DNA from: Cynocephalus volans
Lineage: Eukaryota; Chordata; Mammalia; Dermoptera; Cynocephalidae
Assembly: GCF_027409185.1 (NCBI RefSeq)
Contig: NC_084462.1
Location: 181,650,071-181,714,070, forward strand
Reading direction: 5' to 3'
DNA: 64,000 nt
Shown here: piece by piece, positions 10,641 through 23,084 of the stretch
How the letters are laid out: every line of letters begins with the position of its first letter
Numbering within the stretch: the first letter of the stretch is position 1
Notes under the pieces: model-generated
What the model saw: the letters and a program-made list of their open reading frames with translations, nothing else
Databases searched by the model: none
Told to the model about the DNA's origin: nothing
Program-made: the position numbers and the translations under genes

Positions 10641-11231
10641 AGGTAGGTTCTAGGCTCCTCAGGACCCCACCTGTCTTGTATCCACCCTGCAGGTCAGAGT
10701 ATGTTAAATAGGTGAGCAGGTGAATGAAATGCATGTAGCAGATGAAAGCTTCATTGTTTCCTATTTGCCAGGTGCTGATTGATTTTCTTCTCACCTTCAC
10801 TGTGGACAAGTGATTCTTGGAGTGAAATTGTAAATGGGACCATATTAGTCCTGATCCAGTGATGCATTTAGAGCAAGGCACCCACTGTGGGTAAACACAG
10901 CCTCCCATGCTCACCTAGGTGAGCAGGGGCTGCTGGACTTCAGCCTGCACCTGCCCTTCCAGCTGGGCACTCCGGCTCCAGGTGTACCTGGAGGTGGGCA
11001 GGCGATAGGGGGGAAGGCATCCAGAGTGGAAGATCAAGCGTCTCCATCCCCCAATATTTCTAAATCTGTAAGTCTGGGGTGAGGCTTGAAAATTTGCATC
11101 TCTAGCAAGATACCAAGTGCTGGGGATGCTGAAGCGGTGACCATATTTTGAGAACTACTGGCATAGATAATTCCTTATTCTTCCATGAATTCTAAATGAA
11201 ATAGGAAATGCTGCTTCAAAAAGAAAGCACA
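10641..11231. other. No gene recognised
   Basis: Unique-looking sequence without exon-like features; one frame on the minus strand at 10591-10914 has no recognisable motif. Confidence 0.4.
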
Positions 11232-11355
11232 GGGCTAGCTGGTTAGCTTGGTTGGTTAAAGCGTGGTGCTGATAACACCAAGGTCCAGGGTTTGAACCCT
11301 GTACCAGCCAGCTGCCCACCCCCACAAAAAATTAATTAAAAAAAACAAAAAAAGA
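11232..11355 (+). repeat. CYN SINE, monomer
   Basis: GGCTAGCTGGTTAGCTTGGTTGG, GTGCTGATAACACCAAGG, GGGTTTGAACCC and an A-rich tail after CCAGCTGCC (given in parts). Confidence 0.92.
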
Positions 11356-11542
11356 AATAGCAGTTGTTGGAGAACTTCTGTCCCTGTGGTAAACAGTCTC
11401 AAACATCAGGGAAAGTCAGCCTTCTTGGGTTCCAGCTGTGTAGCCGAGTCACCTGCTGTAAAGCAAGGCAAATCACAACTAAAGCCAAAATGTTTTCATT
11501 ATTTTAGTTATTATCTTAGTTATCCTAAGTTTCCATTTACAT

Positions 11543-12013
11543 TGTCAGAGCTAGGGCTCAGACCCTTCAAAATCATTGTACAGACTGGGTCCTCAGACCC
11601 CTCACACACAGGTCCACGCTAGGTAGTTGGGAAAGATTCTGGGAGCTGTTGGCAGATGACATGAGCTCAGCCCGCAGCAGCAGCAACAGCTTACAGGTCC
11701 AGTAGCTTACAGATCCAGCAGTGGCAGTGGTCTTGCGGAGGGTCCCGGGGGCACTAGCAGCAACAGCCTCCAGGAGCAGTAGCGGCCTCCCCATGGCCCC
11801 CCTGGGGGCATCCTAGGGGTGGGAGGTGCCGTGGATCAGAGCCACTCATCCTTTCTACTTCAGTCCATAACCCAGGACACTTGGGTGCACTTGCGCAATT
11901 ACATTAGACAATAACCAAGGAACCCCTGAGTGCAGGTGCCTATTTACATCAACTGCCTGGCAAGATTCTGAACATCTGAGGGGCCCTGACCATTTTCCTA
12001 TATTTTCCCAACA
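11543..12013 (-). repeat. Solo LTR related to the provirus LTR
   Basis: Starts TGTCAGAGCTAGGGCT and ends TTTTCCCAACA, the same ends as the provirus LTRs, with matching 'actgggtcctcagacccctca' type core. About 470 bp. It lacks the 45-bp end duplication of the provirus. No target-site duplication is visible (TACAT against CCTGC). Confidence 0.75.
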
Positions 12014-12417
12014 CCTGCTTATCTGGACCTCTCATGCTCTAAATGCATGGACAAGTAAGAAACAATAGGCTGTGAGCCTCCAGGCAGGGCCACACCGTGA
12101 GAGCCTCGCCTGCCCAGCTCAGGGGGCCAGCAGCTTAGCACGAATTACATGCTCAAGGGATGCTTGTGAAAAGGAACTACCTTGCATCTTAGAGCTCTGC
12201 TTTCAAAACTCGCGTGAACACTACCTAATTACAGCCACTTGAGCTTTCTGACTCATTCTAAAACTGTCCCTCAGACACTTCATCCCATATCCTAGGATCA
12301 GTTTTTCCCTATTTCCCAATGTCAAGAGATTCAGCCAAGAGGCTATGCTTAGCAGACACCTTGTTCACTTCAGCTGAGCATCTCAATTAAGGTTCAAACC
12401 AGGAATAGGCAAAAGAA

Positions 12418-12508
12418 GCTGGCTGGTTAGTTCAGTTGGTTGGAGCGTGGTGCTGGTAATGCCAATGTCCAGGGTTCCATCCCTGTACCAGCCAGTGCCA
12501 GAAAAAAT
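12418..12508 (+). repeat. CYN SINE, monomer
   Basis: GCTGGCTGGTTAGTTCAG, GGTGCTGGTAATGCCAA and GGGTTCCATCCC; short A-rich end. Confidence 0.88.
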
Positions 12509-12908
12509 AGTTCATGGCAGAAATAGGCAGAAGTTGGAAAAATTAGTGATGACAGATATTTTAAACGTGCTAACACTGGTAAGGTGCGTAAAATGCAAAT
12601 CTACCTTAAGATACTAGAAATTAGATTCATTTTAGAGAATAATAAACATATGTCAGAGGAAACTAAGCTTGAACAGAGATATAACATAAGGACGTTACCC
12701 ATTCAAATTATCATTTAGAATGGTGGTTAACCAAGCACTACAAATGAGATCATCGTCTGTGGGGATGCAGAAAAAGGTAAAATTCTGTCTAGGGAGAAGT
12801 CTGTGCAGGTCTCTGAGAAAAAAGCACTCAGGGCAATACATTTAGATTTTTTCAAAGTGTAAGAAAAGATTTCCTTAGAAGAGTAGAAAAGACAAAAACT
12901 CAGCTCTT

Positions 12909-13013
12909 GGGCTGGCTGGTTAGCTCAGTTGGTTAGGGAGAAACCTGATAACACCAAGGTCATGGGGTCGGATGCCTGTACCAGCCTGCTGCTGGTCTAA
13001 AAAAAAAAAAAAA
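12909..13013 (+). repeat. CYN SINE, monomer
   Basis: GGGCTGGCTGGTTAGCTCAG and CTGATAACACCAAGGTCA with an A14 tail; the start of the anticodon arm is damaged. Confidence 0.88.
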
Positions 13014-13029
13014 TTCAGCTCAGAAAGTA

Positions 13030-13245
13030 GTAGGGGAGAGGATCACACTAGGTGACTCCACCCAAGTTACAGTACCACTGTTTTCTCACTTCTGTGAAGT
13101 GGGGATGAAAATACCCTCTTCAAAGAGTCATAGTGGATATCAGATGAGATGTCCATGAATCACCGTACAAATGCTGGTTGTTCTTTGCCCGTAGTTTAAC
13201 CCAGGGCTTGGCATAGAGCAGGTGCTCCGTAAATATTTGTTGGAT
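13030..13245 (-). repeat. MIR-like SINE
   Basis: Ends with 'ggcttggcatagagcaggtgctc' and 'aaatatttgttgga', the usual MIR 3' part, after 'ctcacttctgtgaagtgggga'. The orientation is uncertain. Confidence 0.6.
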
Positions 13246-14109
13246 AATCAAAAAGCATTGTCACCTGTCACCTGCTCTGTCATTCCTTTCTCTCTGGAGG
13301 GAGCCTGATTTTAAATGACCATTGAGGATCTGGGAAAACATTTAACTCTTGATAGAATTAAATAGGCAGGTAAGAGAGAAGGCTTGCTGACTTGGGTTGT
13401 AGAAGCCCCATGGTTTGTTTTTGGAAACCCAGAAAGTCAAAGGGCTCTGCCAAGTTCGCCTACTCCCCTGTGACTTCCCTGGGCTTGGACACAAGTCCAC
13501 AGCTTCCAGCTCCCTGTGCTTCTCAGGCTCTCTCTTGCATCCCAAAGAGACTTTGTACAAGCTTTGCAACAATGTGCACCCTTTAAGGAAGGACATTTTT
13601 AAACATCCCTGGAACCAACTGATTTGTCATAGCAAATTAGAAGCAACATCTGAAAAATCCTTCTGTTTGTCTATTTTTCTTTTATATTGTCTAACAGCTT
13701 TGACACAGTACATATTGTAAAATGAAGCATTTCATTTCCGAACTTTTTTGTTTTTGTTTTTCTCTTTCTCCCCAGAATCAGCAGGCAGGAATTCAGCTTT
13801 AGTACTGAAAGTTGTCCTGCTCCCTCCATGTCTGTGTGCACGGGACACTTTTATTTAAGTCAAAATAAAAAATGTAAAAAGAAGGTTGGAAGATACTTCA
13901 AGGACATTGTTCAGAAGATAGACAAAAGATAGAGTCATTGACAATAAAAAAGAGAAGAAAATCAGAGAATCAACTCAGAAGATTGATCTCTGAAGAACAG
14001 TGTTCCAGAAAAACAAAAGAGAAAATATGTTATACGGAGATTATTAAATCTCCATCAGAAAGGTTCTTTGCTAGAAATATTGCCGGAATGGAAGGACACA
14101 TTTCTGCAT
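13246..14109. other. No gene recognised
   Basis: Non-repetitive by eye; frames at 13342-13720 lack motifs and splice support. Confidence 0.4.
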
Positions 14110-14216
14110 TGAAAAGGCCCAAGGGACTTCCGGTCAAGATGGCAGAATAGATGGTCCCTCGTGTCACTCTCTCCCACAAATCAACCGATTTAAACTATAA
14201 AAACATAACATCAAGT

Positions 14217-14815
14217 GCATACCGAAGGGGGAGACGTCCAGCAGGGGAGGCAGAAGCTCTGCGGAGACCACATGCCCTGCGGGGCCACTGTCACATGATC
14301 CAGCAGATAGGCTTCACCGCTGCCACCGGCTCCATTCCCAGCCCAGCCCAGTGCCACAGAGTGGGGAGACGTCAGGCAGGGGATGTGGAGGCTCCGCAGA
14401 AACCACACACCCTGTGGGGCCGCCACTGCGTGATCCACCAGGTGGGCTTCACCGCAGGCACCCGGCTCCATTCCCAGCCTGGCCTAGTGTGCACGGAGCA
14501 GGGAGACATCTGGCAGGGGAGGCAGGAACTCCACGGGACCACACTGATGCCGCGCGATCCAGCAGCCCAGCCCAATGCCTACGGAGCACAGAGACGTCCA
14601 GCAGGGGAGATAGAAGCTCCGTAGAGTCCATACACCCTGTGCGGGGGCCGCAGCCGCGTGATCCAGCAGCAGGTAGGCTTTACCGCCACCACCTGCCTCC
14701 ATCCCAAGCTCGGCCTAGTGTGCACACAGCAGGGAGAAGTCCAGCACAGGAGATGGAAGCTCAGCAGAGACCACACACCCTGTGGTACCATCCTGTGATC
14801 CAGCAGCCCGGCTGA
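14217..14815 (+). repeat. L1 5' UTR tandem repeat, five units
   Basis: Repeat starts at GAGAC(G/A)TC near 14231, 14366, 14503, 14591 and 14734, so spacing is about 135-143 bp with one 88-bp deleted unit. Each unit holds a 'ccagcagg' core, 'gtgatccagcag' and a C-rich end. Such monomers often act as promoter units in L1s of other mammals. Confidence 0.85.
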
Positions 14816-14994
14816 GTCCAAGCTGACCAGAGAGGTGGCTCCCCGGAGAGGCCCAAGACCCGAGGCAACCACACACGCAAGGCACTAGTGGCCAACTGAG
14901 CAGTCACTGAGGTAGCCATACCAAATTGGCACCCCAGCAACATCTCAGTCAGACAATAGTGTCAAACCTGTGGACTGTGAAACCCCCTACCACA

Positions 14995-15918
14995 ATGAAT
15001 AAACATCAAAGAAAAGATACCAGAAATACGAAAAATCAAGAAAGTACACCACCCAAAGATAATAAATCTCAAGCTCTAGATTCTATAGAACAAGAAGCCC
15101 TTGAAATGACTGACAAGGAATTTTGAGTGATAATTCTAAGGAAACTGAATGAGAGACAAGAAAACTCAGCTAGACAACATGATGAAATGAGGAAAAGTAT
15201 ACAGGACCTGAAAGAGGAAATGTACAAGGAAATCAATGTCCTGAAAAAAAATGTAGCAGAGCTTGCGGAACTGAAGAAGTTATTCAGCGAAATAAAAAAC
15301 ACAATGGAGAGTTTAACCAGCAGGCTTGTGGAAGTTGAAGAGAGAACCTCTGAACTTGAAGATGGGCGGTTTGAAATAACAAAAGCAGATAAAAAAGAAA
15401 AAAGAATTAAAGGCATTGAAGAAAATCTGAGAGAGATATCAGACAACCTTAAGCACTCAAATACCCAAGTCATGGGTATTCCAGAAGGGGAGGAAACAGG
15501 AGATTGCAATGAAAATATATTCAACAAAATAGTGGCAGAAAACTTCCCAGGTATAGGAAAAATCACAGATCTTCAGATCCAGGAAGCTCAGCGATCTCCA
15601 AACGTATTCAACCCGAAAAGGTCTTCTCCAAGACATGTTATAGTCAAATTGGCAAAACTCAAAGACAAAGAGAGAATCTTAAAAGCTGCAAGAGAGAAGC
15701 ATCAAATCACCTATAAGGGAGCCCCAATCAGGCTAACATCAGACTTTTCATCACAAACCCTAAAAGCCAGAAAGAAATGGGATGATATATTCAAAATACT
15801 AAAAGACAGAGATTGCCAGCCAATAATACTCTACCCTGCAAGGCTGTCCTTCCGAAATGAAGGGCAAATAGTGTATTTCTCAAACAAACAAAAACTGCGG
15901 GAGTTCACTACCACATGA
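14995..15918 (+). pseudogene. L1 ORF1 (ORF1p), one in-frame stop
   Basis: The frame runs from ATG at 14995 to the stop at 15916, interrupted only by TGA at 15124-15126 (codon 44). The coiled-coil part has heptad-like leucines (EINVLKKNVAELAELKKL), then an RRM region and a C-terminal domain with 'REKHQITYKGAPIRLTSDFS', as in mammalian ORF1p, an RNA-binding trimer. Length is about 307 codons against roughly 340 in human L1. It cannot give full-length protein without readthrough. Confidence 0.92.
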
Positions 15919-16162
15919 CCACCCTTACAAGAAATTCTCAAGGGAGTATTGGGTTTGGTTCCTGAAAAATAACTACCACTGCTATAAAAACCCAAGAAAA
16001 ATCTAAACCCACTAGTATAATAAAAATGGCATTCATGAAGAGAAAACAAACAAACAAAAAGGCTATCTACAACCTAAGGAACCAACAAACACAGAAACCA
16101 AACAGTAAATCGGAAAGCAAGGAACAAAAGACACCTAAGACAACCAAACAATAATCAATAAA

Positions 16163-19100
16163 ATGCTAGGAATAAACCAACACTTTTTAATAACAACTCT
16201 TAATGTAAAAGGCTTAAGTTACCCAATCAAAATACACAGACTGGCTGACTGGATTAAAAAGCAGGACCCAACTATATGCTGCCTTCAAGAGACCCACCTC
16301 ACCCATAAAGACTCACATAGACTAAGAGTGAAAGGATGGAAAAAATTTTCCATGCTAACAGAAAAGAAAAACGAGCTGTAGTAGCCATTCTTATATCTGA
16401 TATAATAGACTTTAAACTAAAAACCATAAAAAGAGACAATGAGGGACACTACGTAATGATAAAAGGATTGATCCATCAAGAACACATAACAATCATAAAT
16501 ATATATGCACCCAATGTTGGAGCAGCCAGATTTATAAAACAAACTCTATTAGACCTAAAGAAGGAAATAGACAGTAATACCATAATAGCAGGGGACCTGA
16601 ACACCCCACTGTCAATATTGGACAGATCATCTAGGCAAAGAATCAGCAGAGAAACACAAGATCTAAACAATACTCTAGACCAATTGGACTTGGCAGATAT
16701 CTACAGAACATTCCATCCAACAACCTCAGAATATTCATTCTTCTCATCAGCACATGGATCATTCTCCAGGATAGATCACATATTAGGTCACAAATCAAGT
16801 CTCAACAAATTCAAAAAAATTGGAATTATCCCATGTATTTTCTCAGACCACAATGGATTAAAATTAGAAATCAATAACAAACGAAATTCTGGAAACTATA
16901 CAAACACATGGAAATTAAACAGCATTCTACTTAATGACATATGGGTCCAAGAAGAAATCAAGCAAGAAATCAAAAAATTTATTGAAACTAATGAAAATAA
17001 TGATACATCATACCAAAACCTGTGGGATACTGCAAAAGCAGTACTAAGGGGGAAATTTATTGCATTAAATGCTCACTTCAGAAGAATGGAAAGATGGCAA
17101 GTGAACAACCTAACACTTCACCTTAAAGAACTAGAAAAACAGGAACAATCCAAACCTAAAGTTAGCAGATGGAAAGAAATCATTAAGATCAGAGCAGAAC
17201 TCAATGAAATTGAAACCCAAAACACAATACAAAAGATAAATGAATCAAAAAGTTGGTTTTTTGAAAAGATAAATAAAATTGACAAACCATTAGCATGGCT
17301 AACAAAAAAAAGAAGAGAGAAGATCCAAATAACAAAAATTAGAAATGAAAAAGGTGAAAGGCCGGCCCCTGGCTCACTCAGTAGAGTGCGGTGCTGATAA
17401 CACCAAGGCCACGGGTTCGGATCTTATATTGGGATAGTCGGTTTGCTCACTGGTTGAGCGTGGTGCTGACAACACCAAGCCAAGGGTTGAGATCCCCTTA
17501 CCGGTCATCTTTAAAAAAAAAAAAAAAGAAGAAATGAAAAAGGTGATATTACAACTGATTCATCTGAAATACAAGGAATCACTTGAGACTACTATAAACA
17601 ACTATACACCAACAAGTTTGAAAATCTGGAGGAAATGGATAAATTTCTAGACAGCTCCCAAAACTGAGCCATGAAGACGCAGAAAATCTGAACAGTCCAA
17701 TAACAATAAAGGAGATTGAGGCTGTTATCAGAAGGCTCCCAACAAAGAAAAGCCCAGGACCAGATGGATTCACAGCAGAATTTTACCAAACATTCAAACA
17801 GGAATTGACACCGATTCTTTACAAACTATTCCCAAAGATTGAAACAGACGCAAATCTCCAAAACTCATTCTATGAAGCAAACATCATCCTGATATCAAAA
17901 CCAGGTAAAGATATAACCAAAAAAGAAAACTACAGGCCGATTTCCTTGATGAATATAGATGCAAAAATCCTCACTAAAATACTAGCAAACAGAATACAGC
18001 AACACATACGTAAAATTATTCACCACGATCAAGTGGGATTCATTCCAGGGATGCAAGGTTGGTTCAACATATGCAGATCAATAAATGTGATACACCATAT
18101 TAATAAAATCAAACAAAAGGACCATATGATCATCTCTATAGATGCTGAAAAAGCATTTGATAAAATTCAACATTCATTTATGACAAAGATCCTCTATAAG
18201 TTAAGTATAGATGGAAAGGATCTCAACATAATTAAAGCCATATATGATAAACCCACTGCCAATATCATCCTGAATGGGGAAAAGCTTTCAGCTTTTCCTT
18301 TAAGAACAGGAACTGGACAAGGATGCCCACTCTCACCACTCCTATTCAACATAGTGTTGGAAGTACTAGCCAGAGCAATCAGAGAAGAGAAGGAAATAAA
18401 AGGCATCCAGATTGGAAAAGATGAAGTTAAACTGTCCCTGTTTGCAGATGACATGATCCTATATATCGAACAGCCTAAAACCCCTACAAAAAAACTCTTG
18501 AAGGTGATAAATGATTTCAGCACAGTAGCAGGATACAAAATCAACACACAAAAATCAGTAGCATTTCTATTCTCCAATAGAGAACATGCAGAAAGAGAAA
18601 TCAAGAAAGCCTGCCCATTTACAATAGCCACCAAAAAAATAAAATACTTAGGAATTGAGTTGACCAAGGATGTGAAAAATCTCTGTAATGAGAACTACAA
18701 ACCACTGCTGAGAGAAATTAGAGAGGATACAAGAAGATGGAAAGATATCCCATGCTCTTGGATTGGAAGAATGAACATAGTGAAAATGTCCATACTACCC
18801 AAAGTGATATACAAATTTAATGCAATCCCCATCAAAATTCCAAAGACATTTTTCTCAGAAATGGAAAGAACTATCCAGACATTTATATGGAATAACAAAA
18901 GACCATGCATAGCCAAAGTAACGCTGAGCAAAAAAATAAAGCTGGAGGCATAACACTACCTGACTTTAAACTATACTACAAAGCTATAATAACCAAAACA
19001 GTATGGTACTGGCATAAAATCAGACACACTGATCAATGGAATAGAACAGAGAATCCAGAAATCAACCCACACACCTACAGCCATCTGATCTTTGACAAAG

Positions 19101-19720
19101 GCACCAAACCTATACACTGGGGAAAAGACTGCCTCTTTAGCAAATGGTGCTGGGAGAACTGGATACCAATATGCAGGAGAATGAAACTAGACCCATACCT
19201 TTCACCATACACTGAAGTCAACTCAAAATGGATTAAAGAATTAAATATACACCCTGAAACAAGAAAACTTCTTTAAGAAAACATAGGAGAGACACTTCAG
19301 GAAATAGGAATGGACACAGACTTCATGAGTACGACCCCAAAAGCATGGGCAACCAAAGGAAAAATAAACAAATGGGATTATATCAAACTAAAGAGCTTCT
19401 GCACAGCAAAAGAAACAATTTACAGAGTTAAAAGACAACCAACAGAGTGGGAGAAAAGATTTGCAAAATATAAATCTGACAAAGGATTAATATCCAGAAT
19501 ATACAAGGAACTCAAACAACTTTACAAGAAAAAAACAAGCAACCCAATTAAAAAACGGGCAAAAGAGCAAAGTAGGCATTTCTCTAAGGAAGATATACAA
19601 ATGGCCAACAGACATATGAAAAAATGCTCAACATCACTCAGCATTCGGGAAATGCAAATCAAAACCACACTGAGATATCATCTCACCCCTGTCAGGATGG
19701 CTAATATCCAAAGACTGTAA
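16163..19720 (+). pseudogene. L1 ORF2 (endonuclease-reverse transcriptase), broken
   Basis: Starts at 16163 with the apurinic-type endonuclease (LITTLNVKGL, CCLQETHL). A frameshift near 16340-16378 moves it to the frame at 16336-17357, where AGDLNTPLS and [11 protein letters not shown] of the endonuclease are seen. A CYN SINE splits it at 17358-17529. The reverse transcriptase follows at 17805-18953 with FADDM as catalytic motif and [11 protein letters not shown] upstream. The rest shifts frame at about 18950 and stops near 19274 before the C-terminal part at 19310-19720. All domains are recognisable but no continuous frame remains. Confidence 0.93.
17358..17529 (+). repeat. CYN SINE dimer inside the L1
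   Basis: Dimer with GGCCGGCCCCTGGCTCAC at the head and CTTACCGGTCATC before the A tail. Perfect 17-bp target-site duplication AGAAATGAAAAAGGTGA at 17341-17357 and 17530-17546. It must be younger than the L1 it entered. Confidence 0.96.
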
Positions 19721-20444
19721 ATGATAAATGCTGGTGAGGTTGCGGAGAAAAAGGAACTCTCATACATTGTTGGTGGGACTGCAAAATGGTGCAGCCTCTG
19801 TGGAAAATGGTATGGAGGTTCCTCAAACAATTGCAGAAAGATCTACCATATGACCCAGCTATCCCACTGCTGGGAATATACCCAGAGGAATGGAAATCAT
19901 CAAGTCGAAGGTATACCTGTTCCCCAATGCTCATTGCAGCACTCTTTACAATAGCCAAGAGTTGGAACCAGCCCAAATGTCCATCACCGGATGAATGGAT
20001 ACGGAAAATGTGGTATATCTACACAATGGAATACTACTCAGCTATAAAAACGAATGAAATACTGCCATTTGCAACAACAGGGATGGACCTTGAGAGAATT
20101 ATATTAAGTGAAACAAGTCAGGCACAGAAAGAGAAATACCACATGTTCTCACTTATTGGTGGGAGATAAAAATAAATAAATAAATTCACACACACACAAA
20201 AGAAAAAAACCGGGGGCGAGAAGAAGACATAACAATTACAATTCCTTGAAGTTGACATGACAAGCATACAGAAAGGACATTGTTGGGTGAGAGGGGGGAG
20301 AGAGAGGAGGTAGGAGGGTTTCGGTAATGGGCCACAATAATCAACCACATTGTATATCGACAAAATAAAATAAAATAAAATAAAATGAAAAGGCCCAAGG
20401 AATGCCCAGCACAATGACTTCAACATTTGTTCAACAATCTTTCT

Positions 20445-20536
20445 CTTTTTTTGGTAGCTGGCTGGTACGGAGATCTTAACCCTTGACCTTGGTGTTATAA
20501 CACTTAGCTTAATGAACTTAGCCAACTGGCCAGCCT
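20445..20536 (-). repeat. CYN SINE, monomer
   Basis: Poly-T then GGTAGCTGGCTGGTACGG and ACCTTGGTGTTATAACAC; ends CAACTGGCCAGCC. Confidence 0.88.
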
Positions 20537-20627
20537 CCTGTTAGACAAATATTTATTGAACATCTACTATGTGCCAGGCACTGCTCCAGGCACTTGAAAT
20601 ACATGAATAAAAAGGACCGACACCAAG

Positions 20628-21038
20628 TGATGGAGTTTGGATGTGTTGTCCCCTCCAAAACTCATGTGGAAATTTGATCCCCAATGGGCAATGTTGGAAA
20701 CTGATTGAGTCCTGGGGGTGGATCCCTCATGAATGGATTAATGCTCTCCCTGGGGGCAGGGGGATTAATGAGTGAGTTCTTGATCAATTAGTTCCTGTGA
20801 GAGCTCGTTGCTTAAAAAGACCCTGGCACTGTCTCTCTCTCTCTCTCTCTTGTTTCGTCTCGCCATGTGATCTGCTTGTACCTGCTGGCTGCCTGCCACT
20901 TTCCACCATGAGTAGAAGCAGCCTGAGGCCCATGCCAGATGCAGCTGCCCCAGAATCATAAGCCAAATAAATCTCTTTTCTTTATAAATTACCCACTCTC
21001 AGGTATCCTGTTATAGCAACACAAAGTGGACTAAAACA
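20628..21038 (+). mobile_element. Solo MaLR LTR (MST-like)
   Basis: 411 bp with TG...CA ends and a perfect 5-bp target-site duplication CCAAG at 20623-20627 and 21039-21043. Carries AATAAA near 20968 and ends 'gtggactaaaaca'. A (CT)n run lies inside at 20830-20850. An L2-like 'ctatgtgccaggcactg' scrap precedes it at 20540-20610. Confidence 0.9.
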
Positions 21039-21043
21039 CCAAG

Positions 21044-22182
21044 ACACATGTCATGATATCTCAGAGCAATGCAGGTGGTGAGAAGTTCCTAAAAGTGTTA
21101 AAAGAGAAAAACTGGACAAATCCAGGAGACTGGGTTCCAGCATGACATTGTACTTCCCAGCAGCAAAACTGAACATAGAACACAGGGGAGTGCAGCCTTC
21201 TAAATGCTGGGTGATGGTGATCTCTATCCTAGAATTCTCCAATTATCAGTCAAGTATTCGAGCAGAAGAAAGATGTGTTCAGGCATGCAAAGACTCAGAA
21301 CATTTACTTCCCCTGAACCTTCTTTTGGGAAGTCCCTGATGGAAGTCTGGAATACAAACAAAAGGCAAAGAGGCAAAAACCTGCAATCAGGAAGCAGAGG
21401 ATCCCACACAGAAGAGAGGAGATGGATTGCCAGGAAAATGGTGAAGGCCAGCCCAGGATAAACCATGCAGCCGGTCTAGAGAACAGCCAGTCCAGTTAGA
21501 GCAGGAGGACAGAAAGTTCTGGAAGGATGTCTCCAAATTAAAAAACAAACAAAAAATCTACTATATGATCTCGTGTTTGATTATTTCAAAAGGAGTTTCA
21601 TAATTCTGTCAGAAGGTTAGTGAATGTTACATAGAAAAATAAACAAACTAAACAGAGGAAAAGAAATAGTTCTATCACAAAGAAATGTAATTATAGTACA
21701 CTACGTGGCTCAGTTTGGAACAATGTCCACATAGTCATAACAATATAAATACTGAATATTGATTTAACCAAAAATTGATAGCATTATTATTTTGGAATGA
21801 TGGGAAGGAGAAATGTGTGTGTGTTGGAGAAACATTGGCAAAAGAACTATGTCCTCATTTGTTTTAGAATGAAGTCAACAGATGATGTCTAAAATTGAAA
21901 AAGAATAAGAAATAGCAGTGTAATATTATTTAGATTTATGGGAGTAAAAAACAGAAGAAACTTCTTAAAAAGTTAACAGTAGTTGCCTCTGGGGAGTTGG
22001 ATTTGGTGGCAGGTAAGGAATGGAACAGGAAATGCTATCTTTTATTGTAAGTTTTTGTATTATATGTCTTTTAAAACTATGCACTCGGTTTGCTTTTCTA
22101 AATATAAAATTTTTATTTTCAAAAGGCTTCATTGGATGTTTAACGAACTTAAGAAAATCAGATATATTAAATTTACCATACA
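21044..22182. other. No gene recognised
   Basis: AT-rich sequence; an old L1 or DNA-element remnant may lie at 21900-22020 ('gttgcctctggggagttgg'). Frames at 21142-21466 show no known domain. Confidence 0.4.
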
Positions 22183-22357
22183 GGGCTGACGCCGTGGCTC
22201 ACTTGGGAGAGTGTGGCCCTGGGAGCGCAGCGGCGCTCCCACCGTGGGTTCGGATCCCATATAGGGATGGCCGGTGTGCTCTGGCTGAGTGCAGTGCGGA
22301 AGACACCAAGCCAAGGGTTATGATCCCCTTACCGCTCACAAAAAAAAAAAAAAAAAA
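22183..22357 (+). repeat. CYN SINE dimer, hairpin variant
   Basis: Dimer in which the anticodon arm of unit 1 reads GGGAGCGCAGCGGCGCTCCC (22221-22240), a perfect 8-bp stem with 4-base loop. Imperfect 14-bp target-site duplication at 22169-22182 and 22358-22371 (12 of 14 match). Confidence 0.92.
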
Positions 22358-22491
22358 AAATTTACTGTACAAATATTTAATGGAGTTTATTTTCATTTAA
22401 TCTATAAATGGGGTAGTTGATTAGAAGAATTTAACCTGTTACAACCTGCTTTACAAATTGAAGCTTTGATCAGAGAATAAATAAAAGTGTG

Positions 22492-22983
22492 TGTTGAATT
22501 GTGTCCCCCAAAAAGATATGTTGGAGTCTTAACCCGCAGTACCTCAAAAAGTGACTTTATGCCACAGAAAGGCTGAAGCAAAAAAGTTTTTTAAAAAGTG
22601 GCCTTACTTGGAAATAGGATCTTTATAGAGGTAACCAAGTTAAAACAAGGTCATTAGTGTGAGCCTCCAATATGACTGGTGTCCTTATAAAAAGGGGAAA
22701 TTTGGACTCAGAGACGCACACACACAGGGAAAATGTGCATAAAGATGGATGCAGATACGGGGATGATGATTCTACAAATCAAGAAATGTCAGAGAGTGCC
22801 AGCAACCACCAAAAGCCAGGAGAGAGGCCTGGAACAGACTCCCTCTCACAGCCTCAGAAGGAACCCACCGGGCAGACACGATCCTGGACCTCTGTCCTCC
22901 AGAGCTGTGAGACAATAAATTTCTGTTGTTTAAGCCACCTAGTTTGTGACACTTTGTTACAGCAGCCCTAGGAAACTAATACA
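22492..22983 (+). mobile_element. Solo MLT1-like LTR
   Basis: About 490 bp with 'tgttgaattgtgtccccca' start, 'gtccttataaaaagggg', AATAAA near 22914 and 'aggaaactaataca' end. Flanks GTGTG and ATGTG agree at four of five bases. Confidence 0.85.
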
Positions 22984-23084
22984 ATGTGTCTTTATTGTCA
23001 TACCTAAGTTTCCAATTTATAAATAGAATGACAAATTTTATAAGTTGACTTTAAAGAAAATGAACTATTTAAAACCCGAGGTAG

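Larger units (their letters stand above)
14125..20385 (+). mobile_element. Full-length LINE-1, inactive
   Basis: About 6.26 kb including one SINE, flanked by a perfect 15-bp target-site duplication TGAAAAGGCCCAAGG (14110-14124 and 20386-20400). Order: 5' UTR with tandem repeats (14125-14990), ORF1, ORF2, 3' UTR, then an (AAAAT)n tail at 20361-20385. ORF1 has one in-frame stop and ORF2 has a frameshift, a SINE insertion and several stops, so it cannot move itself. The perfect TSD shows it is not very old. Confidence 0.97.

Noticed and set aside
11543-12013. Second provirus starting at the solo LTR
   Set aside because: No internal sequence or second LTR follows; it is best taken as a solo LTR.
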